From: Actinomadura craniellae
Lineage (GTDB): Bacteria > Actinomycetota > Actinomycetes > Streptosporangiales > Streptosporangiaceae
Assembly: GCF_003289645.1 (NCBI RefSeq)
Contig: NZ_QLYX01000002.1
Location: 1-64,000 of the forward strand
DNA: 64,000 bases
Direction of reading: 5' to 3'
Of the stretch, positions 12,368 to 21,126 are shown one piece after another. Below the pieces are notes generated by a model. It worked only from the letters and a program-made list of their open reading frames with translations. It made no database searches and was not told where the DNA came from. The number at the start of each line of letters is the position of its first letter. Position 1 is the stretch's first letter. The position numbers were made by a program, and so were the translations under genes.

Positions 12368-13009
12368 GTGGACAAGGCGAGAATCCTGCTCGTGGACGAC
12401 CGCGAGGAGAACCTCATCGCGCTGGAGGCCATTCTCAGCTCGCTCGACCAGGAGCTGATCCGGTCCCGGTCCGGTGAGGAGGCGCTGAAGGCGCTGCTGA
12501 CCGACGAGTACGCGGTGATCCTGCTCGATGTCGTCATGCCGGGCATGGACGGTTTCGAGACGGCGCGCGACATCAAGCGCCGCAAGAAGACCCGCGACAT
12601 ACCGATCATCTTCCTGACGGCCGTGGACAGCGACCCCGACTACGCGTTCCGCGGCTATGCGGCAGGCGCCGTCGACTTCATCGCCAAACCGTTCGACCCG
12701 TGGGTGCTGCGCGCCAAGGTGTCGGTGTTCGTGGAGCTGTACAACAAGAACCGGCAGCTGCGCGAGCAGGCGACGCTGCTGCGGGAACAGGCCGCGCTGC
12801 TGCGCACCCGGCTGTCCGACGACGCCGAGGAGCCGCTGGACGAGCCGCTGCTGGTGGAGCTGACCCAGCGGGTGGAGACCGTCGAGGAACAGGTCGCGGT
12901 GGTGTCCGACCAGGCGCCGGAGCCGCTACGGCCCGCCGTCGCCGAGTTGGGCGCCCGGGTCGAGGCGTTGCGGACCCGGCTGGCGGGGCTGCGCACCCCG
13001 GGCCACTGA
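12368..13009 (+). CDS. Response regulator receiver protein with coiled-coil tail
   Basis: 213 residues. A receiver domain covers about residues 1-120 (ILLVDDREENLIALEAIL, phosphoacceptor in AVILLDVVMPGMDG, conserved Lys in DFIAKPFDP). The rest is a charged coiled coil with no DNA-binding domain, so output is probably by protein contact. An in-frame ATG at 12347 overlaps the kinase stop, but GTG at 12368 has AGGAG 8 bases upstream and begins directly at the receiver fold, so I prefer it. It should take phosphate from the hybrid kinase encoded just upstream or link it to the SpoIIE switch; the partner is inferred. Confidence 0.88.
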   Translation: MDKARILLVDDREENLIALEAILSSLDQELIRSRSGEEALKALLTDEYAVILLDVVMPGMDGFETARDIKRRKKTRDIPIIFLTAVDSDPDYAFRGYAAGAVDFIAKPFDPWVLRAKVSVFVELYNKNRQLREQATLLREQAALLRTRLSDDAEEPLDEPLLVELTQRVETVEEQVAVVSDQAPEPLRPAVAELGARVEALRTRLAGLRTPGH

Positions 13010-13081
13010 CCCGGACACCGCCCGGCCCTCCTCACTCGCTACGCGGACCACTCGTCCCTCGCGGTCCACTCCGCTCCCTCG

Positions 13082-14482
13082 TCAGCCCAGGCGGGTGCGG
13101 GCGGCGGCGATGCGGGCGAGGGTGGTCTCGCGGCCCAGGATCTCCAGCGACTCGAACAGGGGCAGCCCGACGGTGCGGCCGGTCACCGCGACCCGGACGG
13201 GCGCCTGGGCCTTGCCGAGCTTGAGGCCGTGTGCGGTGCCGACCGCCTCCAGCCGGGTCTTGAGCTCCTCGGCCGTCCAGGGCGCGTCGCGGTAGGCGTC
13301 CTCGGCACCGGCGAGCAGTTCGGCGGCGGGGCCCTTCATGCCCTTGTTCCAGGCGGCCTCGTCGAAGGGCGGCTCAGGCAGGAAGGCGAAGTCGACCATC
13401 TCCACGATCTCCGCCAGCACCGCCACCCGGGTCTGGGCCAGCGAGGCGAGCCGCTCGAACACGGCCGGGTCGTAGGAGTCCCACGGGGCGCGGGCCGGGT
13501 CGAGCCAGGGCCGGCACTCCGCAGCGAACCGCTCGACCGGCAGCGCCCGGACGTACTCGCCGTTGATCGCGCGCAGCTTCTTGACGTCGAAGAACGCGGG
13601 TGAGGAGTTGACGTCCTCGATCCGGAACTCGGCCTCGATGTCCTTCCAGGGGACGATCTCGCGGTCCCCGGAGGGCGCCCAGCCCAGCAACATGAGGTAG
13701 TTGCGCATGGCCTCGGGCAGGTAGCCCTCGGCCCGGTAGTCCTCCAGGGCGACCTTGTCGCGGCGCTTGGACAGCTTCTGCCGCTTCTCGTTGACGATCA
13801 CCGGGACGTGCGCCCAGACGGGCGGTTCGGCGCCCAGCGCCGTCCACAGCAGCTGCTGCTTGGGGGCGTTGGACAGGTGCTCCTCGCCGCGGACCACGTG
13901 GGTGATCCGCTGCTGGATGTCGTCGACGGCGTTGGCCAGCAGGAACGTCACCGACCCGTCCGCACGGGCGACGACGAAGTCCTCCAGTACGGCGTTCTCG
14001 AACACGGGGTTGCCGCGGATCAGGTCGACCACGGTGGTCTGGCCCTCGTCGGGGGTGCGGAACCGCACGGCCCGGCCCGGGCCGGGGCCGAGCCCGCGGT
14101 CGCGGCAGAACCCGTCGTAGCCCTTGTGCTGGTCGCCGGTGCGGGCGATGACGTCGTCGCGGGTGCAGTCGCAGTAGTAGGCCCGCCCCTGGTCCATCAG
14201 GGTGCGCAGCGCCTCGGCGTGCTGGGCCGCCCCGGCGGACTGGAAGTACGGGCCCTCGTACTCGTCGCCGTCCATGCCGAGCCAGGCCAGCGCCCGGATG
14301 ATCCCCTCGGTCCACTCGGGGCGGTTACGGGAGGTGTCGGTGTCCTCGATCCGCAGGACGAGCGCGCCGCCGGACTGCCGGGCCATGACCCAGTTGAACA
14401 GGGCGGACCGGGCACCGCCGACGTGGAACATGCCGGTCGGCGAGGGCGCGAAACGAACACGGATCGAAGACGTGGCAGACAT
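13082..14482 (-). CDS. gltX: Glutamyl-tRNA synthetase
   Basis: 466 residues, the usual bacterial length. The HIGH motif is in [20 protein letters not shown] (near residue 12-31) and the KMSKS equivalent is KLSKR near residue 240. The class I catalytic domain is followed by an anticodon-binding helical domain from about residue 330. It attaches glutamate to tRNA-Glu; in actinobacteria it usually also charges tRNA-Gln for GatCAB. It is convergent with the response regulator and 22 bases upstream of the DinB-type gene on the same strand. No tRNA gene is adjacent. Confidence 0.97.
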   Translation of the reverse strand: MSATSSIRVRFAPSPTGMFHVGGARSALFNWVMARQSGGALVLRIEDTDTSRNRPEWTEGIIRALAWLGMDGDEYEGPYFQSAGAAQHAEALRTLMDQGRAYYCDCTRDDVIARTGDQHKGYDGFCRDRGLGPGPGRAVRFRTPDEGQTTVVDLIRGNPVFENAVLEDFVVARADGSVTFLLANAVDDIQQRITHVVRGEEHLSNAPKQQLLWTALGAEPPVWAHVPVIVNEKRQKLSKRRDKVALEDYRAEGYLPEAMRNYLMLLGWAPSGDREIVPWKDIEAEFRIEDVNSSPAFFDVKKLRAINGEYVRALPVERFAAECRPWLDPARAPWDSYDPAVFERLASLAQTRVAVLAEIVEMVDFAFLPEPPFDEAAWNKGMKGPAAELLAGAEDAYRDAPWTAEELKTRLEAVGTAHGLKLGKAQAPVRVAVTGRTVGLPLFESLEILGRETTLARIAAARTRLG

Positions 14483-14504
14483 GGCCCCCAGCGTAGTGGG
14501 CCGA

Positions 14505-15089
14505 TCAGGGCCGCCACGCCGGGTCGCGCCCGGCCAGGCCCAGCGCCCGGTCGAGCGGGGGCGCGCCGGCGGGCACCGGGACCTCCGGGCCGAAGATCTC
14601 GTACTCCCGGCCCATCTCCGCCATCCCGGCGACCTCCTGCCGCAGGGCCCGGGCCGTCTCGTCGTCGAGGGAGAGCTTCTGGCCGGTGGCCACGGCCAGG
14701 TCCCAGCCGTGCAGCAGCCACTCGGCGAACAGCATCCCGGCGGTGAACCGGGCGGGCATGGTGACGTCCCCGCCGCTGAGGTTCGTCTCGCCGGTCCACG
14801 CCGCGGGGTCGTCCCAGGCGCGCACGGCGGCGCGGACCTGCTCGGCGTAGCGGGCGGCCCAGCCGGGTTCGGCGGTGTGGTCGTGGCCCTCCTCGGGTCC
14901 GTCGGGGTAGGGGCCCTTGCGCGCGGCGGCCTCGGCTCGGGTCCCCGTCCAGTGGATCAGGTGGTTGATCAGTGCCCGGACGTCGTAGTCGGCGCAGGGC
15001 GTGCGGCCGCCCATCCGGTCGGAATCGACTCCCGCCACGACCTCCAGTACGGCCTCCGCCGCCGGGGTCATCATCGGCCGCAGTTCCAT
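14505..15089 (-). CDS. Mycothiol-dependent-type DinB/maleylpyruvate isomerase family protein
   Basis: 194 residues of the TIGR03086/MDMPI-N family: a DinB-like four-helix bundle with metal-ligand histidines visible in [10 protein letters not shown] and [15 protein letters not shown]. Members include mycothiol-dependent maleylpyruvate isomerase, but most have no known substrate. The open frame runs far upstream. The ATG at 15089 has AGGAGG 9 bases before it, whereas the ATG 21 bases earlier has none. It is divergent from an AraC-type regulator, which may control it. Confidence 0.82.
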   Translation of the reverse strand: MELRPMMTPAAEAVLEVVAGVDSDRMGGRTPCADYDVRALINHLIHWTGTRAEAAARKGPYPDGPEEGHDHTAEPGWAARYAEQVRAAVRAWDDPAAWTGETNLSGGDVTMPARFTAGMLFAEWLLHGWDLAVATGQKLSLDDETARALRQEVAGMAEMGREYEIFGPEVPVPAGAPPLDRALGLAGRDPAWRP

Positions 15090-15176
15090 CGGTGCGTTCC
15101 TCCTGCTCATCGGGTCGGACGTCCAACGTAGGACGATCACTTCCGGACCGTCTTGAACAAATGCGACACTGGTCAC

Positions 15177-15998
15177 ATGGCCGAGGGGACGCTGGGGAGC
15201 ACGCGCGGCATCCTGCGCCCGCAGCGGGGGCTGGAGCGGTTCCGCCTGTCCCGCCGGGAGCCCGCGGCCGACCTGGCGCCGTTCGTGGAAAACATCTGGA
15301 TCCTGAACTGGGATCTCGTCGGGCAGGAGCCGCACCGGCAGCAGGTGCTGACCCATCCGGCGGTGCACCTGACGTTCACCACCGGCGGGCGGGCGCACGT
15401 CGCGGGCGTGGTGCGCGGGGTGTTCACCGAGACGATCGAGGAACGCGGCCGGGTGGTCGGGATGCGTTTCCGGCCGGGCGGTTTCCGGCCGTTCCTCGGC
15501 GGGCCGGTGTCCGATCTGACCGATCGTTTCGTGCCCGTCCCCGACCTGTTCGGCCCGGAGGGGCGCGCGGCGGGCGACGCGATCCTCGCCACCGAGGACA
15601 CCGACACGGCCGTCCTGCTGCTGGAGGACTTCCTGCGCACCCGGCGGCCGGAGCCCGATCCGATGGTCGACGAGGTGGCCGCGATCGTGGCGGAGATCGG
15701 CGCCGACCCGTCGATCGTCCGGGTGGACGGGCTCGCCGCCGAGCTGGGGGTGGGCGTCCGGTGGTTGCAGCGGTTGTTCGGCGAGTACGTCGGGGTGGGG
15801 CCCAAGTGGGTGATCCGCCGGTACCGGATGCACGAGGCGGCCGACCGGGTGGCCCGGGGCCGGGAGCTCGACTGGCCGGCGCTGGCCGCCGAGCTGGGGT
15901 TTTCCGACCAGGCGCACTTCGTGCGGGAGTTCACCGCCACGGTGGGCGTGTCCCCCACCCGGTATGCCCGCGACTGCGCCGATAAAGTCGGTTCGTGA
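15177..15998 (+). CDS. AraC-family transcriptional regulator
   Basis: 273 residues. The N-terminal half is a DUF6597-like sensor domain ([29 protein letters not shown]), and the C-terminal half is an AraC double helix-turn-helix ending in [24 protein letters not shown]. An upstream in-frame TTG at 15153 is possible, but ATG at 15177 gives the expected N-terminus. The start is 87 bases from the divergent DinB-type gene, its likely target. The stop overlaps the Nudix start (GTGA), so the two are translationally coupled. The effector is unknown. Confidence 0.87.
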   Translation: MAEGTLGSTRGILRPQRGLERFRLSRREPAADLAPFVENIWILNWDLVGQEPHRQQVLTHPAVHLTFTTGGRAHVAGVVRGVFTETIEERGRVVGMRFRPGGFRPFLGGPVSDLTDRFVPVPDLFGPEGRAAGDAILATEDTDTAVLLLEDFLRTRRPEPDPMVDEVAAIVAEIGADPSIVRVDGLAAELGVGVRWLQRLFGEYVGVGPKWVIRRYRMHEAADRVARGRELDWPALAAELGFSDQAHFVREFTATVGVSPTRYARDCADKVGS

Positions 15999-16636
15999 AC
16001 GCATCCGGCCCCTTGGCGAGTTTGACCGCCTTCCGCACGGCCGTCGCCGCCAGATTCGCGGAGTTCGAGCCCGTCACGATCCCCGACTCCCCCGGCGGCC
16101 GCCGGGCCGCGGTGGTGCTGTGCGTGGTGGAGCGGGGACCCGGGAACCTCAGCGTGATCGTGATCAAGCGCGCGTACCGCGGCCGGAACCCCGGCCAGTG
16201 GGGGCTGCCCGGCGGGCGGCTCGACGACGGCGAGGGGCCCGAGCAGGCCGCGCTGCGCGAGCTGCACGAGGAGCTCGGGCTGCGGGTGGATCCGTCGGAC
16301 GTGCTGGGCCGGCTCGACGACTTCCCGGCCTCGTCCGGGTTCGTGATCACCCCGATCGTGATCGCACCCGACGATCCGGGGCCGGTGGAGCACAGCCCCG
16401 ACGAGGTGCATTCGGTGCATTACGTCGGGCTGGGCCGGCTGATGGCCGATGACGATGACCTGGTGCGCTGGGTGCCGCAGCTCGACGGCGGGCGGCTGCT
16501 CCAGCTCCGGCTGGCCGAGCGGATGGTGATCCACGCCCCCACCGGGGCGATGCTGTGGCAGTTCCGCGAGGTCGCCCTGTTCGGCCGGCACACCCGGGTC
16601 GCCCACTTCCTGCAGCCGGACTGGACCAGGCGATGA
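15995..16636 (+). CDS. Nudix hydrolase, CoA-pyrophosphatase-like
   Basis: 213 residues with a perfect Nudix box beginning [20 protein letters not shown] and ending EELGL at about residues 74-97 (pattern Gx5Ex7REUxEExGU), preceded by [13 protein letters not shown]. The length and sequence around the box resemble the NUDT7/8 or YeaB coenzyme A pyrophosphatase group, but the substrate cannot be read with certainty. GTG start within the AraC gene's stop (4-base overlap). It is convergent with the HAD gene, with only 8 bases between them. Confidence 0.85.
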   Translation: MNASGPLASLTAFRTAVAARFAEFEPVTIPDSPGGRRAAVVLCVVERGPGNLSVIVIKRAYRGRNPGQWGLPGGRLDDGEGPEQAALRELHEELGLRVDPSDVLGRLDDFPASSGFVITPIVIAPDDPGPVEHSPDEVHSVHYVGLGRLMADDDDLVRWVPQLDGGRLLQLRLAERMVIHAPTGAMLWQFREVALFGRHTRVAHFLQPDWTRR

Positions 16637-16644
16637 GCGGGACG

Positions 16645-17175
16645 CTAGGACGCGCCGGACTCTGAGGGGTCGGCCCGAAGAGCCGTCAGCCAGGCGCGGG
16701 CCCGGTCGAGGTGGCCTTCGAGCAGGCCCTTGAGGGGGTTGACCGACACCAGCAGGTGCGGGCCGACGTGCAGGAGGTCCGTCAGGCGCTCGGCGACGTC
16801 GGGCTCGTCCTCGAACCAGACGAACGGCCGGCCGGCCGCCCAGTCGGCGACGTGGCGGGCCTTCCAGGCGCCCAGCGTGCCGCCCGCCACCTCGCCCGGG
16901 AAGCGCGGGATGGGGACGTGCGGCAGGGGGTCGGGCAGGCCGATCCTGGGCGCGATCCACTCGTTGGCGCTGTCGCACCAGTAGCTGCCCCAGGCCAGCT
17001 CCGCTCCGGTCTCTTCGGCCAGTTCCAGGAGCATCCGGCCGTGCGCCGCGTTCAGCCACAGCTTGAACGTGACCCCGTCGGGCGACACGCGGTGCCGCCG
17101 GTAGCTCCGGTTCGGTCGGGTGAACGGGTTCAGCACCCCGTCGACATCGATCAAGATCACCGGCCCCGTGTTCAT
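16645..17175 (-). CDS. HAD-like hydrolase of unknown substrate
   Basis: 176 residues. The first HAD motif is ILIDVDGVLNP (residues 7-17), with nucleophile Asp10 and Asp12. A later WFEDEPDV segment supplies the acidic metal ligands. Proteins of this sort are widespread and uncharacterised in actinomycetes. It starts with ATG on the minus strand and is followed 42 bases later by the unrelated ARPP-like gene's stop codon. Phosphatase activity on a small molecule is the most likely role but is inference. Confidence 0.75.
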   Translation of the reverse strand: MNTGPVILIDVDGVLNPFTRPNRSYRRHRVSPDGVTFKLWLNAAHGRMLLELAEETGAELAWGSYWCDSANEWIAPRIGLPDPLPHVPIPRFPGEVAGGTLGAWKARHVADWAAGRPFVWFEDEPDVAERLTDLLHVGPHLLVSVNPLKGLLEGHLDRARAWLTALRADPSESGAS

Positions 17176-17217
17176 ATCTGGACCGTATGCCGGAACCGTC
17201 CCGGGTGGAATGTCTTT

Positions 17218-18357
17218 TTACCGCCCGCGCCGGACCCGGGCGCGGTAACCGTCCATCACGTCCTGGCGGATCAGGGACCCGAATCCGGCGCGTTCGAGGC
17301 GCAGGCCGAGCTGGGCGGCGTCGGTGCCCAGCTCGGCGGCGGTGTCCTCGACGTGCCAGTCGTTGCGGGCCAGCGCGGCGAGCAGGTGGCCGCGCCGGAC
17401 CTGCTGCTCCGACAGCCGGTAGGTCTTCAGGTAGGCGGCCCGTCCGGCCCCGTCGGTGACGATCTCGCCAAGGTGGTTCTCGCGGCCGCGGGCGAACGAC
17501 GGCAGGAACCGGCTCAGCCGGAACTCCCCCACCTCGTGGACGTGCTGGTGGGTGTACTCGCCCGCCAGCAGGCCGCGGGACATCACGCCGTCGTGGAAGT
17601 CCGTCCAGGCGGCGGTCTGGGCGGCCGCCCGGGCGCGCAGGTCCGCGAGGGTGCGCACCCCGGCGTCGTCGATCCGCGCGCCGAACGCCGGCACCGGCGC
17701 GCTCAGCAGCGCGTAGTGGTAGATCAGCTCGCCGAACAGGTCGAGCAGGAGCGTGTCGTGCAGGACCCGGTAGTCGTCGGGGTGCGGGACGACGAAGGCG
17801 GTGGCGAGGGCGTCGGCGGCGTAGACCAGCACCCCGCACTGGCCGGGGTGGATCTCGAAGACCCGTAGCGCCTCGTCCAGCCCCTGGACGGCGGCCCCGG
17901 TGTAGCTCTCCTCGCAGCGCGGGGACAGCCCGTTGCGGATCGCCCGGTCGGACCACTCCTGCCAGCGCGTCGCGGGACCGCCGAAGTGCAGTGCCAGGTA
18001 GCCCTCCAGCGCCAGGTGCAGCGGCAGGAAGCGCAGCCGGTCCTTGTCGACGCGGCGGGCCATCCGGCGGTGGAACCTGAGCCGGGCGCGGCCGGGCGGG
18101 CGGGACTCGCCGGGCTGGTCGAGATGGGTGCCGTACACGGCCTCGGGCCCGGCGCCGAAGTTCAGCACGAAGGCGTGCGGGATGTAGGAGACGTAGGCGG
18201 CGCGCGGCCCGACCTGGACCACGCCCAGACCCTCGTCGTAGGTCTCCGGGGCCAGCCGCAGCCCGGGAACCGGCTCATCGCGCACCAGCGGCACCAGCCG
18301 CACCCCGCCCCAGACCTGGGACGGCCGGGCCGTGAGGCCGGTCAGGTCGATGCTCAC
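17218..18357 (-). CDS. Conserved protein coupled to the TROVE/vWA gene (ARPP-2-like)
   Basis: 379 residues with no enzyme motif that I recognise. The N-terminal segment (WGGVRLVPLVRD, then AYVSYIPHAFVLNFG) and the middle resemble the ARPP proteins linked in the literature to Ro60/TROVE RNA-repair gene neighbourhoods. The family name is from memory and tentative. The last 60 residues (LLAALARNDWHVEDTAAELGTDAAQLG) look like a Fis-type helix-turn-helix. The start is GTG at 18357, whose GTGA overlaps the stop of the TROVE/vWA gene, so the two proteins are coupled and probably act together. Confidence 0.65.
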   Translation of the reverse strand: MSIDLTGLTARPSQVWGGVRLVPLVRDEPVPGLRLAPETYDEGLGVVQVGPRAAYVSYIPHAFVLNFGAGPEAVYGTHLDQPGESRPPGRARLRFHRRMARRVDKDRLRFLPLHLALEGYLALHFGGPATRWQEWSDRAIRNGLSPRCEESYTGAAVQGLDEALRVFEIHPGQCGVLVYAADALATAFVVPHPDDYRVLHDTLLLDLFGELIYHYALLSAPVPAFGARIDDAGVRTLADLRARAAAQTAAWTDFHDGVMSRGLLAGEYTHQHVHEVGEFRLSRFLPSFARGRENHLGEIVTDGAGRAAYLKTYRLSEQQVRRGHLLAALARNDWHVEDTAAELGTDAAQLGLRLERAGFGSLIRQDVMDGYRARVRRGR

Positions 18358-19742
18358 GCAGCCTCCCCCAGGAAACGGTCGATCCGCCGAGACAGGTGGG
18401 CGCGCAGTTCGGCCAGGCCGGTGCGGCCCTCGGCGAACTGGGCGAGTTCGACCAGCGCGGGCAGGTCCTCGGCGTCGCGGATGCCGGCGGTCGGCACGGT
18501 CGGCGCCAGCCGCCGGACGTCGAAGCCGGCGGCGTCGTACACCGGGTTGAGGTGGACGACGCTGACCCGCCGGTCCGGGTCGAGCCGGGTGCGCCAGATG
18601 CGCAGCACCTCCGCGGCCAGGCCGGGCGGGGCGTTGTCCCGGCCGTCGGAGACGATGACGAGACGGTCGGGGGCACGCTCCAGACCGGCCAGGATCCGGT
18701 CGCCCAGCGGGGTGGGGCCGTGGGGGTGGAGCAGCAGCGCGTCCGACCGGCCCGACAGCCACAGCGGCGCGTAGTCGGCGGCCAGCACCTCCAGCAGGTG
18801 GTGCGCGGCCAGCGCGACCGCGAGCGGGCGGCGGCGCTTGTGCCCGGAGCCGTAGGCGGAGAAGCTGTCGTCGAGTACGGCGACGACCCTCCCCCAGCGG
18901 CCGGCCTGGTCGCCGGCGGCGCGGCGGGCGGCGGCGCGCAGCGCGCCGGTCAGCTCGGCCCGGCGGGCGGCGCGGTCGTCGAGTGACAGGCCCAGCGTGT
19001 AGGAGGCCAGCCGGGTCAGCGGCATCCGGGTCAGGTCGGCCGCGACGGCGCCCGCCTTCAGCCGGGCCGCGGACTCCTGCAGGCGGAGCCGTTCCAGCCG
19101 GGTCAGCCGGGGCTCGATCCGCTCCAGGAAGGCGGCGCGGTCGATGCGGTGCGCGGCGGCGAAGCCCTCCGCGACGGTGTAGGGAAGGTCGTAGATCGCG
19201 GTCGTGTCGTAGTGCGCCCGGCGCCAGCTGTCCAGCAGCGGGGTGTCGAACCGGACGGCCTTGCGGTGGGAGCGGAAGAGGAACGCGCCCAGTTCCCCGT
19301 CCAGGGGGAGGTGGGCGTGCCGGGCCGCGCGCTTGAGGGCACCCCGGTACTTGACCGCGTCCAGGGCCGGGTCGGGGCGGGCGGCCAGCCAGTCGCGCAT
19401 GATCGCGCGGGTGCGCCGGTTGTTGGTCCGGGCCCGGCGCAGTTCGCCGAACAGCCGGTAGACGCGCTGCGGCGGCAGCAGGTCCAGCCGGCGGGCGATC
19501 AGCCGGCCTTCGGTCCGGCGCTGCGCCGCGGTGGCCTCGGCCGCGGTGGCCAGGAGGTTGCGGACCATCAGGGCCGCGTTGTGGTCGTTGATGTCGAGGG
19601 CCAGCGTCGCCGCGTACAGGTCCCGGTAGTTGCCCAGCAGGTAGGCGTGCAGGAAGTCCAGGGAGAGGCGCTGCTCGCGGGCGGTGGAGTGGAACTCGCG
19701 CTGGCCGGTGGCGGTGATCGCGGCGTTGACGAACAGCAGCAC
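18354..19742 (-). CDS. TROVE/Ro60-like protein with von Willebrand A domain
   Basis: 462 residues from the GTG at 19742. The N-terminal 270 residues are helical and Arg-rich, like the HEAT-type TROVE ring. The C-terminal part is a vWA domain with a full MIDAS: DDSFS near residue 290 and VIVSDGRDN later. TROVE proteins bind Y RNAs and misfolded RNA. Codons upstream of the GTG still look coding (THADLVAAEDV), yet no ATG, GTG or TTG lies in frame. An ATC at 19778 follows AGGGAGGG by 4 bases and may be the real start, making the protein 12 residues longer. The partner gene overlaps by 4 bases. Confidence 0.72.
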   Translation of the reverse strand: MLLFVNAAITATGQREFHSTAREQRLSLDFLHAYLLGNYRDLYAATLALDINDHNAALMVRNLLATAAEATAAQRRTEGRLIARRLDLLPPQRVYRLFGELRRARTNNRRTRAIMRDWLAARPDPALDAVKYRGALKRAARHAHLPLDGELGAFLFRSHRKAVRFDTPLLDSWRRAHYDTTAIYDLPYTVAEGFAAAHRIDRAAFLERIEPRLTRLERLRLQESAARLKAGAVAADLTRMPLTRLASYTLGLSLDDRAARRAELTGALRAAARRAAGDQAGRWGRVVAVLDDSFSAYGSGHKRRRPLAVALAAHHLLEVLAADYAPLWLSGRSDALLLHPHGPTPLGDRILAGLERAPDRLVIVSDGRDNAPPGLAAEVLRIWRTRLDPDRRVSVVHLNPVYDAAGFDVRRLAPTVPTAGIRDAEDLPALVELAQFAEGRTGLAELRAHLSRRIDRFLGEAA

Positions 19743-19800
19743 GTCCTCGGCGGCGACGAGGTCGGCGTGGGTCTCGATCGGGCCCTCCCTGCGAGGTGGT

Positions 19801-19890
19801 GGGGCCGGCCGGGGAATGGGGGCGCGAGCTGCGAATCATCGCTGTAAAGGCGGGTTCCGGAAGTCGCACCGAAGTCCCGCGGCCGGCCCC
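19801..19890 (-). ncRNA. Structured RNA candidate upstream of the TROVE/vWA gene
   Basis: The 90 bases are closed by a perfect 10-bp inverted repeat, GGGGCCGGCC with GGCCGGCCCC. Inside, on the minus strand, are a GCGGG/CCCGC stem with an inner UUCGG/CCGGA helix and a GCGA-UGAU-UCGC hairpin, giving a three-way-junction shape. It could be a 5' UTR element or a Y-RNA-like partner of the TROVE protein. High GC makes chance stems common, so this is weak evidence without covariation. A second hairpin (ATGTAC/GTACAT, 19946-19973) lies further upstream. The rest of 19743-20049 shows no gene. Confidence 0.25.
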
Positions 19891-20049
19891 GGCACGGTAA
19901 CACCGGGCCCGCACCCCGGTCCCCCGGTTTTTCGGCGGGTCGGACATGTACGGATCTCCACCGGGTGGTACATCCGGCGCGAGCCCGCACCCGTGCCGGC
20001 GTCCCGGACGGAACCGGCCGCCCGGGCACGGGGGCGGGCCCGGTGCGGG

Positions 20050-20412
20050 TCAGGGGCGGTAGGTGCCGAAGTACCAGGTGTTGCCCTCCAGGTCGCGGCA
20101 GGCGTAGTCGCGCGAGCCGTACGGCTGGTCGGTCAGTTCCCGGATGATCTCGGCGCCGGCGGCTTTGGCCCGGTCGTGGTGGGCGTCGGGATCGTCCACC
20201 GCGATGTAGATGCTTCCCACCTCCATGTCGGCGCCGCCGAGCATCAGGATGCCGGTGTCGTAGATCATCTCGGCATGGGCGATCGTCCCGTCGTCGTCGC
20301 GGTGGACGCTGTGCGGGGTGAGGCCGAAGGCCTTCTCCAGCCAGCCGATCGCCTTCTCCGGGTCCTCGTACCGCAGCAGGGGGTACATCGTGCGCCTGGT
20401 CTGTTCGCTCAT
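20050..20412 (-). CDS. VOC/glyoxalase-superfamily protein
   Basis: 120 residues, a single glyoxalase/bleomycin-resistance-type domain similar to the PhnB-like or YciA-like groups (LLRYEDPEKAIGWLEKAFGL at the start; GNTWYFGTYRP at the end). Histidine and glutamate positions at HAEM and near the C-terminus suggest metal binding, but the substrate is unknown. ATG start on the minus strand. It is separated by about 50 bases from the TetR gene and may be the last gene of that unit. Confidence 0.8.
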   Translation of the reverse strand: MSEQTRRTMYPLLRYEDPEKAIGWLEKAFGLTPHSVHRDDDGTIAHAEMIYDTGILMLGGADMEVGSIYIAVDDPDAHHDRAKAAGAEIIRELTDQPYGSRDYACRDLEGNTWYFGTYRP

Positions 20413-20463
20413 GCGGCGAGCATGCCGCGGCGGGCCGGGCGCGGTCTTGGACGTTTGCGACCG

Positions 20464-21096
20464 TCAGCGGGACCGGGCCGCGTCGCGTTCGGCGGCCAGG
20501 CGGCGGGTCTCCGCCGAGACGGGGGCGGCCAGGATCGCGGTGACCATGTCGATCAGATGGCTGGTGAACAGGCGGTCGTCGGCGCGCGGGCCGGAGCGGG
20601 CACGGCGGGCCAGCTCGATCGCGGCGTACAGGATGGCGGCGAACCGCCGGTGCAGCCGGGCGGCGTCGGCCTCCAGCAGCGGTTCGACCAGGGCGCGCCA
20701 GCGGTGGATGCTGTCGACCGGGTCCTCGGGTGGGACCACGGGGGCGGGGCGGTTGAGCAGCCCCGCCCAGATCTGCAGGAACTCCGGCCCGCCGGACGGG
20801 TCGGCGAGCTTGGCCGCCGCCGGGCGCACCAGGGCGGCGGCGAGCTGCCGGATGTCCGGCTCGCCCGCCGCCTCGTAGGCGTCCAGCAGCGCGTGCCGCC
20901 GGGCGTCCACGTCCGGCAGGTGCTTGGCCAGGATCGCGCGGATCACCCCGGCCCGGTCCTTGAAGTGGTACTGGACGGCGATGGCGTTGCGCGCCCCCGC
21001 GGCCTGGTTGATCTCGCGCAGGCTGACGGCGTCGAGGCCGCGTTCGGCGAACAGCCGCTCCGCGGCCTCCAGCAGCCGGACCCTGGTGTCACTCAC
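20464..21096 (-). CDS. TetR-family transcriptional regulator
   Basis: 210 residues. The N-terminal helix-turn-helix is LLEAAERLFAERGLDAVSLREINQ, followed by a ligand-binding helical domain. GTG start, 30 bases after the stop of the acyl-CoA dehydrogenase gene on the same strand, so it is probably co-transcribed and autoregulated. The likely operator is the palindrome in the region between the dehydrogenase and the divergent kinase gene. An acyl-CoA or fatty acid ligand is a reasonable inference. Confidence 0.88.
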   Translation of the reverse strand: MSDTRVRLLEAAERLFAERGLDAVSLREINQAAGARNAIAVQYHFKDRAGVIRAILAKHLPDVDARRHALLDAYEAAGEPDIRQLAAALVRPAAAKLADPSGGPEFLQIWAGLLNRPAPVVPPEDPVDSIHRWRALVEPLLEADAARLHRRFAAILYAAIELARRARSGPRADDRLFTSHLIDMVTAILAAPVSAETRRLAAERDAARSR

Positions 21097-21126
21097 GGGG
21101 GTCGCTCACCTGTCCTTCCGCCCGGG

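Noticed and set aside
17218-19947. A single 909-residue minus-strand protein
   Set aside because: Its first 530 residues read the TROVE/vWA gene in another frame as Arg/Pro-rich nonsense; the real gene starts at GTG 18357.
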